Positions 6,353-13,413 of a stretch of 14,937 nt of DNA are shown here, piece after piece. This stretch comes from CAADGY01 sp900696665. GTDB taxonomy: Bacteria; Acidobacteriota; Terriglobia; Bryobacterales; Bryobacteraceae. The notes under the pieces are model-generated. The model saw only the letters and a list, made by a program, of their open reading frames with translations. It ran no database searches and was not told the origin of the DNA. Positions within the stretch are counted from its first letter, which is position 1. Every line of letters begins with the position of its first letter. The translations under genes and the position numbers were made by a program. The stretch lies in assembly GCA_035063885.1 (NCBI GenBank), contig JAPSFM010000121.1, positions 1-14,937 on the forward strand, written 5' to 3'.

Positions 6353-7476
6353 CCTGCGAGTTCCACTCCGATCACCCGCGCGTGCTTCAGGATATTGGGA
6401 TCGCGGACGCCCACAGCCAGTGCTGCCGCCATCTGCCGGCGTGCTTCGGCCGCTTTCCGATTCTTGTGCAGCGCCCAGGCATAAGCGTCGAGTGTGTAGA
6501 CGTCGCGCCGGCGCGCGATTTCCAGCCTGGCCACGCGCAGGGCTTCTTCCGGGTTGCCCGCGTGGTCCGTGTAGTAGAAGATCAGTTCGCGGTTGGCGTT
6601 ATCCCAGGACTCCATTTCAGCCCGGGCCGCTTTCTCAAATTCGGCAAAACTTTCGCGCGCTTCCTTATTCCGGCCGGCCGCTTTCAGGGCGGCGGCGAGC
6701 TCGTACAAGTTCTCCGGATGCGGCGCCGTATCGTATCTCTTCCTGAGCAGGGCCACTGCTTCGTTGGGTTTGCCCTCACTCGCGCGGATCTTCGCCAACT
6801 GCGCCAGTGCGTAATGATATTCCGGGAACAGCCGCAGAGCCTCACCGGCGAGTTTGGAGGCCTGCCCCTTGCGCCCGTTCACCAACTCAAGATGGGCCAT
6901 CTGGGTCAGCACCCAAGCCCGCTCTTCATTCTCATTCAGAGCTAACCGCTGGAAGGCGGATAACATCAGTTCGAGCGCGCCGCCGATATCTCCGAACAGT
7001 TCACGCAGATGCGCGGCCCTCGTCAATCCCGGGACGCTGCTCCGGCCGATGTTTAACATCCACTGAGCGGCTTCCTCGGCTTGCGAATAATTTCCGAGCT
7101 CAACGTGGGCGTCCGCCAACAGCCCGTAGACCATTACATCGTCGGCCGCCTCGCGATTCAGCTCCGTCGCCAGCTTCAATGCATCGGCGAAGCGGTGCTT
7201 ACCCAGCAGGAGCCAAGCTTGGATCTTGCGAGCCTCGAAGTTTCTGGGCTCGAGCTTCAGGGAAGTAGCCAATGCCGCCTCCGCCTGGTCGTAATAGGAG
7301 GTGTCCGCGGTCTCCCGGGCGCGCCGCGCTAATGCCATGGCCAGGGCATTGTGGCTTTCCACCCGTTTGGGGTTTTTTGCTACAGCCTCTCTAGCGGAAG
7401 CTATGGCCTGTTCGGCCGGAGATTGCTCTCCGGCCCACAAGCCCGTGCAGATCAGAAGGATTGTGATTGGTTTCAT
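6343..7476 (-). CDS. Exported tetratricopeptide-repeat protein
   Basis: This 377-residue protein has an N-terminal signal peptide (MKPITILLICTGLWAG, about 1-16), so it should be periplasmic or secreted. The rest is a helical solenoid of about eight degenerate TPR units. Recognisable repeats include SHNALAMALARRA, DQAEAALATSLKLEPRN, VYGLLADAHVELGNYSQAEEA, HYALAQLAKIRASEGKPNEA, LYELAAALKAAGRNKEA and LDAYAWALHKNRKAAEARR. TPR solenoids bind proteins, so a scaffold or co-chaperone role for its operon partners is plausible, but nothing catalytic is visible. The start has a GGAGG box 4 nt ahead and lies 12 nt after the DUF4331 stop, so it is the third gene of the PEP-CTERM/DUF4331 operon. Function unknown. 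Confidence 0.88.
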   Translation of the reverse strand: MKPITILLICTGLWAGEQSPAEQAIASAREAVAKNPKRVESHNALAMALARRARETADTSYYDQAEAALATSLKLEPRNFEARKIQAWLLLGKHRFADALKLATELNREAADDVMVYGLLADAHVELGNYSQAEEAAQWMLNIGRSSVPGLTRAAHLRELFGDIGGALELMLSAFQRLALNENEERAWVLTQMAHLELVNGRKGQASKLAGEALRLFPEYHYALAQLAKIRASEGKPNEAVALLRKRYDTAPHPENLYELAAALKAAGRNKEARESFAEFEKAARAEMESWDNANRELIFYYTDHAGNPEEALRVARLEIARRRDVYTLDAYAWALHKNRKAAEARRQMAAALAVGVRDPNILKHARVIGVELAGIH

Positions 7477-7488
7477 TTCGCCTCCACA

Positions 7489-9030
7489 TCAGGGTGCGCA
7501 GGGAGCGCCGGCTCCGGCCGTACAGCCGGCTTCGCCGGGATCGATGTGTCTCCGGGTGCGCCCGCTAGGTGAACTCGCAAGGTATGGGAAGTCCGGCCGG
7601 TACGGTGCATCGTTGACGTTAACCCCGTCTCCAAGCCTGGAATTGACCGGCGATGTGGAGAAAGGAGGACCCGCCAGGACTCCGCCGGCCACCACCCGAA
7701 GTGCGACATCGGTCACGTCGTCGAACACCCTTCTTCCGTTCGGGAAGCCGGCCGGATCGCTCCCCAGCAGACCCAGCCGGTTGGCTTTGGCGAACGGCGT
7801 GGGCGGTACTCCGGTGTTAAGCCGAAGCAGATCCGCAACGGGGCCGGGCGGTGTGCCCGGTGCGGCAATCGGAGGCGCATACGTAACCACGGGAAGCAGG
7901 TCCGTTCGCGGGGGCGGTGGTATTGCTACAGCGCCATTGGTGAGTGCGTTCACAACGCGCGCCAGGGACGGGTCGAGGAAGAAGTTGGCGAATTGAGAGT
8001 CCCTCTTCGGCTGATCCATGCTGAAGCGGTCCTTGTAGCCGGTTCCCACCAACAGTTCGTTGATCAGCGGATTGCCCATGCGCTGGACCTGCAAAAAACT
8101 GCCCGCGTCTTGAGCCGGGAACGGAGAACGGCGGACCGTGATGCGCTGCCGGGAAGTCGTCGCCCAAACCCCAATGGTGGCGGCGGGCGAGTTTGCCCTT
8201 TCAATCTTGCCGGTCCTCGTCAGCATGGAGATTGGCACTTCGATCGCGATGGAATTCACCGCGTAGCCGGAGACGGTATCGCTCGCGAAGTTCTGGTTGG
8301 CTGCGTCCTGCGACGCCGACAAAACCGGAGGAATCGAAGTGTTCAGGGTATCGAAGGCGCCGCCCAGATCGATCCAGAACGCGTCATCGGTGGTTCCGGC
8401 AAACACGCGGATTCCATTTGCCAGCGAGTAGATTCCGGCTTGAAACAACGCTTCATAGTCCATGGTGCGCGGGCCCACATTCACCGGCACGGCATATAGC
8501 GGACTCCCCGGGCTAATGCGCGTCCGGGATCCGTCCCTGATCATTGTGACGGTATAGCTCTGTCTCTGGCCGAGGCCGGCGTCGGCGAACGATACGATAC
8601 GATTGGGAACGATGGGCGTCCCGGGTGGCACGGGCGGCGGAGAGTTAGCGGGGCTATTCGCTCCGCCGGGCACCCCCGCATAGACTTGAAAAAGACCAGG
8701 CAACCGTTGCTCCGTTTGGAAGCGGAACTGAAACACGATGTCCTCTTCCGCATCGTTATTGTTGTCGATCTTGATTTCATAGAGGATGTCCGGGTCGAAT
8801 GGAAACCAATTGGGGCCATTCCCCGGATCAAGCAACGGATCCACGCACAAGATCATGGTGACTTTGTTGGTGTCACCTCCGTAACTGCGGAATGCATAGA
8901 TGTCCGTAATGTCCGCTTTGTGATCGAACGCCGTGATGGGCGCCTCGCGGTGGTTGGCGCCATACGTGGCATCCGGAAAAGCGGCGAGTGCCGCGAGCGC
9001 GGACACAGCTAGAGCAGGTAATTTTCGCAT
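7489..9030 (-). CDS. DUF4331 family secreted protein
   Basis: This is a 513-residue protein with a Sec signal peptide (about 1-24, ending near TYGA). The mature N-terminus begins NHREAPITAFDHKADITDIYAF (27-47), the hallmark of DUF4331. It continues with the other family motifs: GPNWFPFDPDILYEIKIDN and EEDIVFQFRFQ. Later parts include ANGIRVFAGTTDDAFWIDLGGAFDTL and a C-terminal region ending in a loop with two cysteines. Biochemical function of the family is not established; members are exported and often sit with ECF sigma factors or TPR proteins (my recollection, not checked here). AGGAG precedes the ATG by about 7 nt, and only 18 nt separate it from the PEP-CTERM gene, so it is the second gene of the operon. 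Family assignment is secure; role unknown. Confidence 0.92.
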   Translation of the reverse strand: MRKLPALAVSALAALAAFPDATYGANHREAPITAFDHKADITDIYAFRSYGGDTNKVTMILCVDPLLDPGNGPNWFPFDPDILYEIKIDNNNDAEEDIVFQFRFQTEQRLPGLFQVYAGVPGGANSPANSPPPVPPGTPIVPNRIVSFADAGLGQRQSYTVTMIRDGSRTRISPGSPLYAVPVNVGPRTMDYEALFQAGIYSLANGIRVFAGTTDDAFWIDLGGAFDTLNTSIPPVLSASQDAANQNFASDTVSGYAVNSIAIEVPISMLTRTGKIERANSPAATIGVWATTSRQRITVRRSPFPAQDAGSFLQVQRMGNPLINELLVGTGYKDRFSMDQPKRDSQFANFFLDPSLARVVNALTNGAVAIPPPPRTDLLPVVTYAPPIAAPGTPPGPVADLLRLNTGVPPTPFAKANRLGLLGSDPAGFPNGRRVFDDVTDVALRVVAGGVLAGPPFSTSPVNSRLGDGVNVNDAPYRPDFPYLASSPSGRTRRHIDPGEAGCTAGAGAPCAP

Positions 9031-9048
9031 TAGGTTCTCCTCGTTGAG

Positions 9049-9729
9049 TTAGCGCCTTCGCAGGCGCAGAAAAGCTGCAAAAAGCAGTCCGGAAAAAAGC
9101 GTGATTTGCGTTCCGGGCTCAGGCACCGCCGAAAAACGGAGGGTGGAGCTTTCAAGTGCGGCGCTGCCTGCGGTACCCGCATCCACGACAATGTCCTGGA
9201 GCAAGCCCACATTCATCGATCGCGAAAAGGTCTGCCGCGCCGAAAGCAATGAATCCGCGGCAATCGTGAAAGCAATAGGGGCGTTTTCAGGGGTTCCAAT
9301 ACAATCGAATCCGCTGAAAGCACCTTCGAGGCAAAGATTGGACGTTGCCGTCACGGCCGCGTCGCCGGCTGCCGCGGCGCCGGCGAGGGAGACCTCTACG
9401 CCCGCCAGACCGGAGGCGTTGACCTGAAACGAGATCAGCGATTGCAGTATGTCTCCCGCCGCGGCGGTCGCTCCAAGGCCGAACCGCAACGCGAAACGGG
9501 CGCCATCGAGTAGCGGCGTGACAAAGATAGCGCCCGGCGCGATTTCGCTTGCCCCGTCCGGTGGCGGCAAGGACGCGAAACGCGAGAGCGTCGCGTCTCC
9601 GATCGTGCAGCCGTCCGTTCCGAGGCCGATATAGCTGTCGAGGCTTCCCGGCGAACACACAACAGGCGCTCCCCAGCCCGGTGCCAGCATCCCGCTGCCC
9701 AGTGCCATCATCAACAAAACACGCCGCAT
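9049..9729 (-). CDS. PEP-CTERM sorting domain protein
   Basis: This 226-residue secreted protein has a signal peptide at the N-terminus (MRRVLLMMALGSGMLAPGWGA, about 1-21). A beta-rich body contains a GCTIGDATLSRF segment that recurs in acidobacterial PEP-CTERM proteins. The C-terminal tripartite sorting signal is complete: VPEPG from residue 202, a hydrophobic stretch TLFSGLLFAAFL and an Arg-rich end LRLRRR. Exosortase should cut at this signal and place the protein at the outer surface or in exopolysaccharide; no exosortase gene is in the window. The ATG at 9729 was chosen over a longer frame because it begins the signal peptide and has GGGGGAG about 7 nt ahead. It is the first gene of the PEP-CTERM/DUF4331/TPR operon and is divergent from the ECF sigma gene. 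The ligand or structure it forms is unknown. Confidence 0.9.
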   Translation of the reverse strand: MRRVLLMMALGSGMLAPGWGAPVVCSPGSLDSYIGLGTDGCTIGDATLSRFASLPPPDGASEIAPGAIFVTPLLDGARFALRFGLGATAAAGDILQSLISFQVNASGLAGVEVSLAGAAAAGDAAVTATSNLCLEGAFSGFDCIGTPENAPIAFTIAADSLLSARQTFSRSMNVGLLQDIVVDAGTAGSAALESSTLRFSAVPEPGTQITLFSGLLFAAFLRLRRR

Positions 9730-9867
9730 TACTTTCTCCCCCTTCTGGATTTCCCTAGGAAGCTTTGACGTTCGAGTATACGAGCCGCCCACTGCCGCCG
9801 GATTCATGGCGTCAGTTGGAATTCGAGATCACAATCGTGAATTCCGCTGATACAATTCGGGAAGGTC
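9730..9867. promoter_or_regulatory. Shared regulatory region between the PEP-CTERM operon and the ECF sigma operon
   Basis: This 138-bp divergent intergenic region has three visible elements. TATACT on the minus strand (9780-9775) is a candidate -10 for the PEP-CTERM operon and would give a leader of about 39 nt. A 28-bp interrupted palindrome lies at 9818-9845. The sequence TGATACAAT on the plus strand (9848-9856) looks like an extended -10 for the sigma factor gene, whose ATG is 11 nt further on. No good -35 accompanies either box, which would suit an ECF-type or activator-dependent promoter. Confidence 0.5.
9818..9845. repeat. 28-bp inverted repeat upstream of the ECF sigma gene
   Basis: The arms GGAATTC (9818-9824) and GAATTCC (9839-9845) are exact reverse complements. 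Inside them GAT and ATC also pair (9827-9829 and 9834-9836), giving 10 of 12 symmetric positions per arm. It ends 2 nt before the TGATACAAT box, where a bound dimer could activate or repress. It also resembles the GGAA core of ECF -35 elements on both strands. Confidence 0.55.
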
Positions 9868-10521
9868 ATGCAGCGGCCGCCGATGCCGAACTCCTCGTCA
9901 CAATCCAACAGAACGCACGATGCGTTACGGATCTTTTCGCGGGATCAGGAATGGGCCGGTTATGTCCGGCGTATTGCGGGAGGAGACGATACGGCGCTGG
10001 CGAGTCTATACGACGAGACAAGCACTCTGCTGTATAGCATCGCAGTCCGCATACTGGGCAACCCGGCGGATGCCGAGGAAGTCACGTTGGACGTCTATAC
10101 ACAGATTTGGAACAAGGCCGGCAGCTTCGATGCCAGCCGGGGTTCCGCCTCGGCGTGGATCGTGATGCTGGCGCGCAGCCGCGCTCTGGATCGCTTACGT
10201 TCCAGAGCGGTTCAGAAGCGGCGGGAAGAACCTTTGCCGGAATTCTTGCAGGACACGCTTGCTTCACCGGCGGTGGAACCTTTTGAATATCCGGGTGTGT
10301 GCCGCCGCACGCTGCATGCGGCACTGGAGAAGCTTTCTCCGGAGCAGCGCCAGGTCATCGAACTTGCGTTTTTCTCCGGGTTCACTCAATCGGAGCTGGC
10401 AAGGCACCTGGCACTGCCTCTCGGCACTGTCAAAACACGTGTCAGACTCGCTATGCTGAAACTAAGGAAGACTCTGGAGAGTCTACCGATTTCCATGGGG
10501 CGCACCAATGCCGAAGCGTAA
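9868..10521 (+). CDS. ECF-type RNA polymerase sigma factor (sigma-70 family)
   Basis: This is a 217-residue extracytoplasmic-function sigma factor. The sigma2 region runs about 45-113 (LYDETSTLLYSIAVRILGNP, then AEEVTLDVYTQIW, the SAWIVMLARSRALDRLR -10 recognition helix). A linker follows, then the sigma4 region about 148-205 with LEKLSPEQRQVIELAFFSG and the helix-turn-helix FTQSELARHLALPLGTVKTR. The whole is of SigK/RpoE-ChrR type, in keeping with the cupin anti-sigma gene that overlaps its last 14 nt. GGAAGG lies just 2 nt before the ATG at 9868; the in-frame ATG at 9883 is an alternative start that keeps all domains. ECF genes usually activate themselves and nearby genes, so the divergent PEP-CTERM/DUF4331/TPR operon is the obvious candidate target. 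Confidence 0.94.
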   Translation: MQRPPMPNSSSQSNRTHDALRIFSRDQEWAGYVRRIAGGDDTALASLYDETSTLLYSIAVRILGNPADAEEVTLDVYTQIWNKAGSFDASRGSASAWIVMLARSRALDRLRSRAVQKRREEPLPEFLQDTLASPAVEPFEYPGVCRRTLHAALEKLSPEQRQVIELAFFSGFTQSELARHLALPLGTVKTRVRLAMLKLRKTLESLPISMGRTNAEA

Positions 10522-11050
10522 GCCCGCAGATGATGTTCTGGACGCAGTACTGTGCGGGGATGACAACCTGCTTGATACCGCGGCCGCTATCGGACTCGCC
10601 GCTCCGGGGGTTAAGCCGCCGCCAGGACTTCGAACAAAAGTACTCTCGGCGATCCGCCGGGCTACCGCGGAGGTTCCGCACGGTCCGCAGGTTTGGAAGA
10701 ACTGGCCGGGATCGCCGGCCGGTTCGTTGCACGTTGTCCGCCAGGGGGAGGGAGATTGGGAGAATGTCCGCGCCGGCGTAATGGCCAAATCTCTGTATGT
10801 GGATCCCGAGCGCGACATCGTTACCATGCTCGTGAGTATGCAGCCTGGCTCGACGTACGTTCCGCACCGCCACGCCGGACCGGAACAATGCTTTGTTCTC
10901 GAAGGAGACCTGCACGACGGCGAGCGGGTTTTTCGAGCGGGAGACTTCCAATGCGCCAAGGCAGGCAGCGTGCACAACGCGCAATGGACAGAAAGCGGCT
11001 GCCTGCTGCTGATCGTCTCTTCACTTAACGACGAATTGCTGTCCCTCTGA
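10508..11050 (+). CDS. Cupin-domain anti-sigma factor (ChrR-like C-terminus, no zinc ASD motif)
   Basis: This is a 180-residue protein. The C-terminal cupin (about 85-172) fits the classic motif 1 exactly: G114, five residues, H120-R-H122, three residues, E126, six residues, G133. Motif 2 follows with H156 in GDFQCAKAGSVHN (the usual Pro is Lys). These His/Glu residues should bind a metal. The N-terminal part (1-55) lacks the HxxxCxxC zinc motif of ChrR-type anti-sigma domains; it has only C16. Instead it carries GLAAPGVKPPPGLRTKVLSAI (29-49), like the zinc-free N-terminal domain of RskA-type anti-sigma factors. No membrane segment is seen, so it should be cytoplasmic. The gene overlaps the sigma factor gene by 14 nt, the arrangement expected for a co-expressed inhibitor. 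Anti-sigma identity rests on context plus the cupin; the signal is unknown. Confidence 0.82.
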   Translation: MPKRKPADDVLDAVLCGDDNLLDTAAAIGLAAPGVKPPPGLRTKVLSAIRRATAEVPHGPQVWKNWPGSPAGSLHVVRQGEGDWENVRAGVMAKSLYVDPERDIVTMLVSMQPGSTYVPHRHAGPEQCFVLEGDLHDGERVFRAGDFQCAKAGSVHNAQWTESGCLLLIVSSLNDELLSL

Positions 11051-11062
11051 AAAGGGGTGGGG

Positions 11063-11872
11063 TTACTTCTCTACGGTAATTACCGGCGCTGAAATGACTG
11101 GGGACGGGCTGGTGGAGGCCGGAACCATTCCGCCGCGCGTCACCTTCTCCGCTTCGATGGCGATCGGCTGGTTCAGCGACACCTCAACGCCAGAGCCGAT
11201 CTCGAAGCGTACATCGCTGCCGCGAGCGAGAAGGGCGATCAGAGAGCCGGCGGCGATGCCGGAAAGGCCGCCGATCCCGATCCCTCGAATACCCCCACTG
11301 GCCGCGCCGGCCGTAGCGCCAATCTGTCCACCTATGGCGGCTCCTTCGCCAACTCGCCCGACGTCCTTGCCTTTTTCCGAATCGTGTTTCACGATGCCTG
11401 GTTCCTTCATTCGCGAATCGGAGCTGCCGGGCACCTGATCAATCGCGGCGGCGAGATTCAATTCGTAGCCGTTCGGATAGATCAGAGTGGTCAGATGGAA
11501 TTGCAGCTCCGCGCTTCCCTTGATGCGCCCAGCGCGCTTGGCTGTATCCACGACGCCCTTGGCATAAGTGCCGGCGGGAATCATGATGGCGCCATCTACT
11601 ACGATCGGAAACGTGGTCTGCGCATAAATGGGATCTCCGGGCTGCGCATTCTTAGTCGAGACCGCTTGCCGGAGTTGTATCGGGATCCTGGTACCGGCGG
11701 GAACGATCCACAGACCATTACTATCCGGCTGGCCCGATTGCCCGGGTTGTGTTCTTGCGGGCAGTTCCGTTCGGGTTTTCAGTTTGGGCTGCTCGCCGTG
11801 CGGCGGGTTGGTCGCCTGCTGGCAAAATACTGAGGCGGCGGCCAGCAGGGTGGCGGCAATCAGATTCCGCAT
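11063..11872 (-). CDS. Exported VirB10/TrbI-like domain protein with glycine zipper
   Basis: This is a 269-residue protein. A signal peptide (MRNLIAATLLAAASVFC, about 1-17) is followed by a low-complexity Pro/Gln/Thr linker. Then comes a beta-rich region, WIVPAGTRIPIQLRQAVSTK (about 54-73) to FPIVVDGAIMIPAGTYAKGVV, resembling the C-terminal beta-barrel of VirB10/TrbI proteins. After that there is a glycine-rich stretch (GEGAAIGGQIGATAGAASGG, then GIGIGGLSGIAAGSL) of glycine-zipper type that could insert in a membrane. No lipobox is present (the residue before the Cys is Phe). The ATG at 11872 has a strong GGAGGGAGAG ahead; TATACT (11899-11894, minus) is a likely -10. No other secretion-system genes are nearby, so this is a stand-alone envelope protein, not evidence of type IV secretion. 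It ends 12 nt from the convergent cupin gene. Confidence 0.8.
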   Translation of the reverse strand: MRNLIAATLLAAASVFCQQATNPPHGEQPKLKTRTELPARTQPGQSGQPDSNGLWIVPAGTRIPIQLRQAVSTKNAQPGDPIYAQTTFPIVVDGAIMIPAGTYAKGVVDTAKRAGRIKGSAELQFHLTTLIYPNGYELNLAAAIDQVPGSSDSRMKEPGIVKHDSEKGKDVGRVGEGAAIGGQIGATAGAASGGIRGIGIGGLSGIAAGSLIALLARGSDVRFEIGSGVEVSLNQPIAIEAEKVTRGGMVPASTSPSPVISAPVITVEK

Positions 11873-11893
11873 ACAGCTCTCCCTCCGCCATTG

Positions 11894-11899
11894 AGTATA
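11894..11899 (-). promoter_or_regulatory. Candidate -10 box of the VirB10-like gene
   Basis: TATACT on the minus strand would start transcription near 11887, leaving a 15-nt leader that contains the GGAGGGAGAG ribosome binding site. It is preceded by the palindrome GAACGTTC (11902-11909). No -35 match was found. Confidence 0.35.
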
Positions 11900-11930
11900 T
11901 AGAACGTTCCACCCCCCACAGGCGTCCGTC

Positions 11931-12359
11931 TCAGAAGCTCTTGCCTTCCAGTTCGCTGATGGCCGCGCGCATGCTTTGGCGCAGCGGATAGGGCCTGCCG
12001 TGGTTGTAGTCGTAGACAACGACAACCGAATCGCCATCGGCCACAACGTCGCCATCGCCGTTCAAGACCTTGTGCTCCATGGTGACGCTGGAGCGGCCGA
12101 TTCGCGAAATCCGGCTGCCCACGCGTACGATGTCGGGATAGTTCACCGGGCGGCGGTAGTTACAGGTGATGGAAGCGAGAATCAATCCGATCTTTTCCTC
12201 GTCGTACAAAGACCAGACACCAATCCGCTCCGCATAGGCGATGCGCGCGGATTCGAACCACCGGATGTACATTACGTTGTTCACGTGCCGGAACGAGTCC
12301 TGATCTCCCCATTGGACGGGCACACTGATGACGACCGGATAATCCTTTAGCTTGTCCAT
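11931..12359 (-). CDS. Acyl-CoA thioesterase, hotdog fold (4HBT/YbgC type)
   Basis: This is a 142-residue single-hotdog thioesterase expected to hydrolyse an acyl-CoA in the cytoplasm. The family signature is clear at the N-terminus: QWGDQDSFRHVNNVMYIRWF (about 16-35) with D21 at the place of the catalytic Asp17 of Pseudomonas 4-hydroxybenzoyl-CoA thioesterase, and HVNN as in YbgC/FadM relatives. The following ESARIAYAERIG helix and the strands CNYRRPVNYPDIVRVGSRI, SVTMEHKVLN and ADGDSVVVVYDY complete the fold. The ATG at 12359 is preferred to the TTG one codon earlier. No Shine-Dalgarno is present; TATCCT (12372-12367, minus) lies 7 nt ahead, suggesting a leaderless start. It follows murB by 36 nt on the same strand. 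Substrate unknown. Confidence 0.9.
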   Translation of the reverse strand: MDKLKDYPVVISVPVQWGDQDSFRHVNNVMYIRWFESARIAYAERIGVWSLYDEEKIGLILASITCNYRRPVNYPDIVRVGSRISRIGRSSVTMEHKVLNGDGDVVADGDSVVVVYDYNHGRPYPLRQSMRAAISELEGKSF

Positions 12360-12395
12360 CAATGGAAGGATAACGCAGCCAGATTCCGGAGCCTG

Positions 12396-13367
12396 TCAGA
12401 AGCCCACGTACTGAACCTCTTCCTCAAGTTCCAGCCCGAACAGCTCAAAAACGCGCCGCTTTAGTTCGGCAATCAGGGCGCAAAGATCGCGCGCCGTGCC
12501 ATTGCCGGCGTTGTAAACCAGGTTGGCGTGGTAAGTGGCCACGTGTATGTCACCCTTTGAAAGCCCCTTCGCCCCGGCTTGCTCCAGAAAATGGGCGGCC
12601 GGGATCTTGCCTTCCCGAATTACACTTTGGGGTACGCGCTCCCGAACAGCCGGCGGCAGATTGGCTGCCAGAAGATTTTTGAAGATGCTTCCGGCACACT
12701 TCATCGTGGGAGGAAATTTTTCGTTTCGGATTTTCAGAATTTCGTCCGCCGTGGCGCGTAACTCCACCGCATCCGCCGCGTCGAGTTCCAGGTCCACAGA
12801 GAGAACGATCCAGCTTTTGTGCCGCTTGAACACGCTCTCCCGATACCGGAACTCACATTGGCTGTTCTCGAATTCCAGCAGTTGGTCTCCGTCCGTAAAA
12901 CGGACGCGACGGACGCGCTCGGAGATCGAGTGACCATAGGCGCCGGCATTGCCATAAATGGCGGCCCCTACCGAACCCGGAATTCCCGAGAGCGTCTCCA
13001 GCCCCTTCAAACCGTGTGCGATCGTGAAATCGACGAGCTGCTGCAATTCCGCACCAGCTTCTGCATAGACGTGCGTCTCCCTGGCTTCGAGGAGGCCGCC
13101 GCGAAAACGGAGCACAACACCGCGGTAGCCCTCATCGGAAACGATGAGATTCGTGCCCCCGCCGATGACGACGAAATCCAAACCGGCGGAACGTACGAAT
13201 CGCAGCGCGCTGACAAAGCTCTCGATGCCGGCTGTTTCACCGAACACGTCCGCCGGTCCGCCGATTCCGAAACGCGTATGACAGGCGAGCGGCATTCCTT
13301 CCGCAACTTCAAGTCCGGGGATGGCACTGAGCGCTTCGGCGGTCCGGCGGGTCGATTCAACGGGCAT
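12396..13367 (-). CDS. murB: UDP-N-acetylenolpyruvoylglucosamine reductase
   Basis: This 323-residue cytoplasmic FAD enzyme reduces UDP-GlcNAc-enolpyruvate to UDP-MurNAc with NADPH, the second committed step of peptidoglycan synthesis. FAD-binding motifs are intact: HTRFGIGGPAD (30-40), IGGGTNLIVSDEGYRGVV (68-85) and LSGIPGSVGAAIYGNAGAYG (126-145). Catalytic residues by comparison with E. coli (Arg159, Ser229, Glu325) are R176 in FRYRESVF, S227 in CAGSIFKN and E317 in EEEVQYVG. The C-terminal ANLVYNAGNGTARD also fits. The gene stands alone, without other mur or division genes, and is divergent from the TIM-barrel gene. The ATG at 13367 has no clear Shine-Dalgarno; an extended -10-like TGATACCCT (13383-13375, minus) ends 7 nt ahead. 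Confidence 0.96.
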   Translation of the reverse strand: MPVESTRRTAEALSAIPGLEVAEGMPLACHTRFGIGGPADVFGETAGIESFVSALRFVRSAGLDFVVIGGGTNLIVSDEGYRGVVLRFRGGLLEARETHVYAEAGAELQQLVDFTIAHGLKGLETLSGIPGSVGAAIYGNAGAYGHSISERVRRVRFTDGDQLLEFENSQCEFRYRESVFKRHKSWIVLSVDLELDAADAVELRATADEILKIRNEKFPPTMKCAGSIFKNLLAANLPPAVRERVPQSVIREGKIPAAHFLEQAGAKGLSKGDIHVATYHANLVYNAGNGTARDLCALIAELKRRVFELFGLELEEEVQYVGF

Positions 13368-13413
13368 TTCTCTAAGGGTATCAGCGCGGGAATTGTGCTA
13401 TGTTCAGCTTACG
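13368..13413. promoter_or_regulatory. Divergent promoter region between murB and the TIM-barrel gene
   Basis: Only 46 bp separate the start codons. Each direction has an extended -10-like box very close to its start: TGATACCCT on the minus strand (13383-13375), 7 nt before murB, and TGCTATGTT on the plus strand (13396-13404), 9 nt before the TIM-barrel gene. Neither start has a Shine-Dalgarno sequence, so both transcripts may be leaderless or nearly so. Confidence 0.45.

Noticed and set aside
9730..9807. Longer start for the PEP-CTERM protein
   Set aside because: It would bury the signal peptide behind 26 polar residues and has no ribosome binding site, whereas the ATG at 9729 has a strong one.
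9818..9845. CRISPR-like or transposon terminal repeat
   Set aside because: It is a single palindrome in a promoter region, with no repeated copies elsewhere in the window and no transposase.
11063..11872. Type IV secretion component (VirB10)
   Set aside because: Only the beta-rich domain resembles VirB10; there is no N-terminal anchor of that type and no other secretion gene nearby.
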